Shown here piece by piece: positions 7,705-9,510 of a DNA stretch of 9,510 bases. How positions within the stretch are numbered: position 1 is the first letter of the stretch; each line of letters begins with the position of its first letter. The notes under the pieces were generated by a model. It ran no database searches. It was given only the letters and a program-made list of their open reading frames with translations, and was not told where the DNA came from. The position numbers were made by a program, and so were the translations under genes. Origin of the DNA: an uncultured Clostridia bacterium (lineage in GTDB: Bacteria; Bacillota; Clostridia; Christensenellales; Borkfalkiaceae). The DNA lies in NCBI GenBank assembly GCA_904501795.1, contig CAJGCK010000045.1:1-9510 (forward strand), written 5' to 3'.

Positions 7705-7989
7705 ATGTTAAAACACGTGGTGTGCTTTAAGTTAAAAGAAGGTGAAAACCCACTTGAAGCCAAAAAAGTATTATCAAGTATGCAAGGCAACGTGCCTATG
7801 TTAAAAGGTATTGAGGTTGGTGTTGATGAATTGCACTCCCATCGTTCTTTCGACGTAATGCTAACCGTTTTAGTAGATGATTTTAACGCGCTAAACGAAT
7901 ATCAACAAGACGAATATCATGTTAACGTGGTAAAAAAATATATGCATTCAGTAATAGAAAAAAGCGTTGCTATGGACTATACGTTATAA
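7705..7989 (+). CDS. Dabb-family (stress-responsive alpha/beta barrel) small protein
   Basis: A 94-residue protein that fits the dimeric alpha/beta barrel (Dabb) family along its whole length. It has an opening strand MLKHVVCFKLKEG, a middle strand LKGIEVGVDEL, the family's central R-S-x-D-V strand (RSFDVMLTVLVDDF), then Y..DEYH and a closing strand VAMDYTL. Family members are small cytosolic dimers. Some are induced by salt or other stress in plants and some bacterial relatives are enzymes, but the bacterial stand-alone form mostly has no assigned reaction, and I see no catalytic signature here. The ribosome binding site AAGGA (7693-7697) is 7 nt from the ATG. It is the last protein gene of the operon, 20 nt after tsaD and 8 nt before the tRNA gene. 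It is not a usual partner of either neighbour. Confidence 0.85.
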   Translation: MLKHVVCFKLKEGENPLEAKKVLSSMQGNVPMLKGIEVGVDELHSHRSFDVMLTVLVDDFNALNEYQQDEYHVNVVKKYMHSVIEKSVAMDYTL

Positions 7990-7997
7990 CGGTTTTT

Positions 7998-8084
7998 GCG
8001 GATATGGCGGAATTGGCAGACGCGTTAGATTCAGGTTCTAATGAAGGCAACTTCGTGCAGGTTCAAGTCCTGCTACTCGCACCA
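7998..8084 (+). tRNA. tRNA-Leu (anticodon CAG)
   Basis: An 87-nt tRNA with encoded CCA. The acceptor strands GCGGATA (7998-8004) and TACTCGC (8074-8080) pair with one G-U and one A-C mismatch at position 5-68, a mismatch I also recall in E. coli tRNA-Leu(CAG). The D arm carries TGGCGGAATTGGCAGA. The anticodon stem TTAGA/TCTAA (8025-8029, 8037-8041) frames the loop TTCAGGT, with CAG at 8032-8034, decoding CUG. A long variable arm (GAAG, loop GCAA, CTTC) confirms class II, and the T arm is GCAGG-TTCAAGT-CCTGC. The gene starts 8 nt after the Dabb stop codon with no convincing promoter of its own, so it probably matures from the operon transcript. Its 3' end faces an integrase gene and is the likely attachment site. 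Confidence 0.97.
8061..8084 (+). other. Putative integration (att) site at the tRNA-Leu 3' end
   Basis: The T-loop to CCA part of the tRNA is the usual crossover target of tyrosine recombinases. An integrase gene oriented towards the tRNA begins the next region and the tRNA is intact, as expected when the element brings a copy of the 3' end. The second copy would be at the far end of the element, outside this window, so the exact att core cannot be set. Confidence 0.45.
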
Positions 8085-8093
8085 ATAATTCTG

Positions 8094-8150
8094 AAAAGTG
8101 GTTAAAATAGGCTAAAAAAGGCTTATTATTAACCACTTTTTTATTTTTTT
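8094..8150 (+). terminator. Intrinsic terminator after the tRNA-Leu gene
   Basis: A perfect 12-bp stem, AAAAGTGGTTAA (8094-8105) with TTAACCACTTTT (8129-8140), encloses a 23-nt loop and runs into a T-rich tract with one A (8137-8150). The loop is longer than usual for a terminator. It should end the metK-to-tRNA transcript. Read from the other side it has only four T residues, so for the opposing integrase gene it would be weak at best. Confidence 0.75.
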
Positions 8151-8189
8151 CTACTAAAAAACTCAATTAATTACGTACTGTTAACCACT
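8097..8189. repeat. Three copies of AGTGGTTAA in the tRNA-integrase junction
   Basis: AGTGGTTAA occurs forward at 8097-8105 and inverted (TTAACCACT) at 8129-8137 and 8181-8189. The first two form the terminator stem. The third is not part of that hairpin and has no obvious role. Short repeats of this size next to an attachment site may be arm-type integrase binding sites, but this is inference. Confidence 0.5.
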
Positions 8190-8214
8190 CTAAAAAATTA
8201 AATCTTTCAAATTC

Positions 8215-8231
8215 GGGTCATTTTTGGGTCA
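8215..8231. repeat. GGGTCA direct repeat, 11-bp period, at the integrase stop
   Basis: GGGTCA is found at 8215-8220 and 8226-8231. The second copy contains the integrase TGA stop on the minus strand. The 11-bp period is about one helical turn, so both could be read from one DNA face. It may be a binding site for an integrase or excisionase, or chance. Confidence 0.3.
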
Positions 8232-9509
8232 AGGATTCCACTCGTCGAGTTTCTTCGCCTCTTTGAGTAAATACTCGTCAGATAGGTCCGTATAAGTTCC
8301 GTCAACCGGTCCAAGAGAGTGGCCCATAAAGTGCTTACGTGCATGGTCACTAACGCCAAATTCCTTGCACCTGGTATTAAACGTCTTTCTTAGGTCCTTT
8401 ATAGTGTGATTCGGCAGAAGAGCCTTAAAGTACTCTCTCAGTTTGTTTTCCGGGGGAAGCGTGCCAATACCGTCTCTAACAAACGGACGTAGGGCAGCAA
8501 TAATCGGTATGCGCTTATGCTCTATTTGACCGTTTTTGCGCTTGCTGTTCACGGCAATAATAAAATCATCGTTAATAGTAAACTTGTATAACTCATTGCG
8601 CCGAAGTCCGGTAAACAGATAAATGGCAATAAACTTCCCGAGCGGGTTTGTTTTAAGTTTAGGAATAAGTTGCCGTTCCGTCTCTTTGGTTAAGACGTTG
8701 CCGGTCTGGCGTTGATGCTTAACGTAGAATACGGTATCAACCGGATTGATAGAAGTGATGCCGTGCGCTATAGCGCCCTTAAATAATAAATTTAAGAGCG
8801 TACGAATATCCTCTACCGTTCTGCCCTTTCCCTGGGCAAGAACTTTATCAAACAATAGTTTAACGTTAAGAGGTGTGATGCTCGTCAGTTGGCGCATCCC
8901 TAAGGCAGGGAGAATGTGGTTTGAATAAACCGTCATATAAGACTTAAAAGTATCTGAAGAGACTTTCGGCTGATAAAAGTTCTTGAAATAGTAGGTTGCG
9001 AAAGCGCTTAAACTTGTAGAACTGCTTTGGGCCTCGTCTTTTACTTGTGCCGTTTTAAGTTTGGTCAGAAAGTTCAATTTCGCAAGGTCAATGGTTTTTC
9101 CGCATGCACTTATGTTGTAGCCGTCTTTTCGTAGCCGAATTTCATAAACAAAACTGTTTTTTCCGCTCGTGCGGGTTCTTAGCCGACAACGTAGTTTTTG
9201 CATTATAATAATGCGCTTAATATTTTTTGGCATAGAATAAATCTCCTTTTCATTAAATTCAACGTATCCATTTTCTGCCATTACGTTATCACGTTCATTG
9301 AGATTTAATTGTAAAGCATCACCGTTGCGCATCGGCGCAGTTGTTTCAACGTTTAACGTTGAAAAATTAAAGCCGTCAAGATATTCCTCGACGGCTTTGC
9401 TTAGTCTTCCTTGTTCTTGCATTTCGGCGTTTCTAACTTTGATTTTAACTAAAAATGCGCTAAGTTCTGCAAGAGTCTTGATAAAAAAATCAATTCTTTC
9501 GTTTTCCAT
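8229..9509 (-). CDS. Tyrosine recombinase (phage-type integrase)
   Basis: A site-specific recombinase that would integrate and excise the element next to tRNA-Leu. The 426-residue frame has a helical N-terminus of unknown role (1-90), and a small arm-type DNA-binding domain (about 93-152, MPKNIKRI to EIRLRKDGYNISACGKT). A SAM-like core-binding domain (about 165-265) and the catalytic domain follow. Likely active residues are Arg303 (TGLRRNEL), Lys323 or 325, Lys371 and Arg374 in KDLRKTF, His397 (MGHS) and nucleophile Tyr406 (TYTD). The box II position is usually His; Lys replaces it here. The first ATG is one base from the window end, so its ribosome binding site is unseen and the gene could start further upstream. 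An internal ATG at 9233 has an AGGAG 9 nt upstream and would give 334 residues. Related clostridial integrases, as I recall them, also carry an acidic EF-x-x-x-EI stretch before MPK, which favours the longer form. Confidence 0.92.
   Translation of the reverse strand: MENERIDFFIKTLAELSAFLVKIKVRNAEMQEQGRLSKAVEEYLDGFNFSTLNVETTAPMRNGDALQLNLNERDNVMAENGYVEFNEKEIYSMPKNIKRIIIMQKLRCRLRTRTSGKNSFVYEIRLRKDGYNISACGKTIDLAKLNFLTKLKTAQVKDEAQSSSTSLSAFATYYFKNFYQPKVSSDTFKSYMTVYSNHILPALGMRQLTSITPLNVKLLFDKVLAQGKGRTVEDIRTLLNLLFKGAIAHGITSINPVDTVFYVKHQRQTGNVLTKETERQLIPKLKTNPLGKFIAIYLFTGLRRNELYKFTINDDFIIAVNSKRKNGQIEHKRIPIIAALRPFVRDGIGTLPPENKLREYFKALLPNHTIKDLRKTFNTRCKEFGVSDHARKHFMGHSLGPVDGTYTDLSDEYLLKEAKKLDEWNP
9243..9247 (-). 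promoter_or_regulatory. Internal Shine-Dalgarno for an alternative integrase start
   Basis: The minus strand reads AGGAG here, 9 nt before the in-frame ATG at 9233. The resulting 334-residue protein would begin exactly at the arm-binding domain. It may be a real or a second start, giving two isoforms, or a chance match inside the coding frame. Confidence 0.4.
9344..9364. repeat. Perfect 8-bp inverted repeat inside the integrase frame
   Basis: TTTCAACG (9344-9351) and CGTTGAAA (9357-9364) are separated by TTTAA. The repeat lies only four bases from the stronger hairpin at 9369-9398, so the minus-strand transcript would have two hairpins in a row. Confidence 0.5.
9369..9398 (-). repeat. Perfect 9-bp hairpin in the 5' part of the integrase frame
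   Basis: AAAGCCGTC (9369-9377) and GACGGCTTT (9390-9398) are perfect complements around a 12-nt loop. On the minus strand the stem is followed by TTTAATTTTTC, so it looks like a weak intrinsic terminator. It lies at codons 38-47 of the long reading frame, or in the leader if translation starts at 9233. It could act as an attenuator for the integrase, or have no function. Confidence 0.5.
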
Positions 9510-9510
9510 A

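Larger units (their letters stand above)
8085..9510. mobile_element. Left end of an integrated element (island or prophage) at tRNA-Leu
   Basis: The region from the tRNA 3' end to the window edge contains only an integrase gene pointing at the tRNA plus a repeat-bearing junction (8085-8228). The sampled integrase region is richer in G+C than the operon: 30 of 60 bases at 8281-8340 against 21 of 60 in secA at 4081-4140. The far boundary and cargo are not visible, so prophage, integrative conjugative element or plain island cannot be told apart. Confidence 0.55.

Noticed and set aside
7985..7990. TATAAC as a -10 box for a separate tRNA promoter
   Set aside because: No acceptable -35 lies 16-19 nt upstream. 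The tRNA is better explained as part of the operon transcript.
8085..8228. Small gene or CRISPR-like array in the tRNA-integrase gap
   Set aside because: The gap is only 144 nt. It holds a terminator and a few short repeats without regular spacing, and no start with a ribosome binding site.

Overview
This window looks like chromosomal DNA of a low-GC Gram-positive (Bacillota, probably uncultured Clostridia-like) bacterium. The evidence is the gene set (MetK, a ComF-type protein, SecA with a zinc tail, RF2 with a recoding site), AGGAG-type ribosome binding sites, sigma-A-type promoters and A/T-rich coding. TGA is a normal stop here, because RF2 is encoded and prfB carries its TGA frameshift checkpoint. 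A genus cannot be named from this stretch alone.

Left edge (1-926): a TetR-family repressor gene on the minus strand, with its own promoter and candidate operators. It overlaps by 11 nt the start of a further minus-strand gene that runs off the window. The intergenic stretch to metK (661-926) also holds the metK promoter.

Centre (864-8150): one long apparent transcription unit, metK - comF-like - secA - prfB - tsaD - Dabb protein - tRNA-Leu(CAG). It has a consensus promoter at the front, gaps or overlaps of 20 nt or less between all members, and an intrinsic terminator after the tRNA. It joins methyl-donor synthesis, a phosphoribosyltransferase-like protein, the Sec export motor, translation termination and tRNA t6A modification. 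The continuous frame visible for prfB from position 5817 is only its 3' part. The full gene starts at 5534 and needs a +1 frameshift at CTT TGA C (5606-5612), giving a 366-residue RF2.

Right edge (8085-9510): a tyrosine recombinase gene faces the tRNA-Leu gene across about 140 nt of repeat-bearing DNA. This is the usual layout for the integrase end of a genomic island or prophage inserted at a tRNA 3' end. The rest of the element lies beyond the right edge.

I see no clearly new biological system. Most of the window is conserved housekeeping genes. The parts most worth a second look are the repeat-rich tRNA-integrase junction, hairpins inside the 5' part of the integrase frame, the RF2 recoding site with offset stimulator, and the tetR control region with its overlapping downstream gene.
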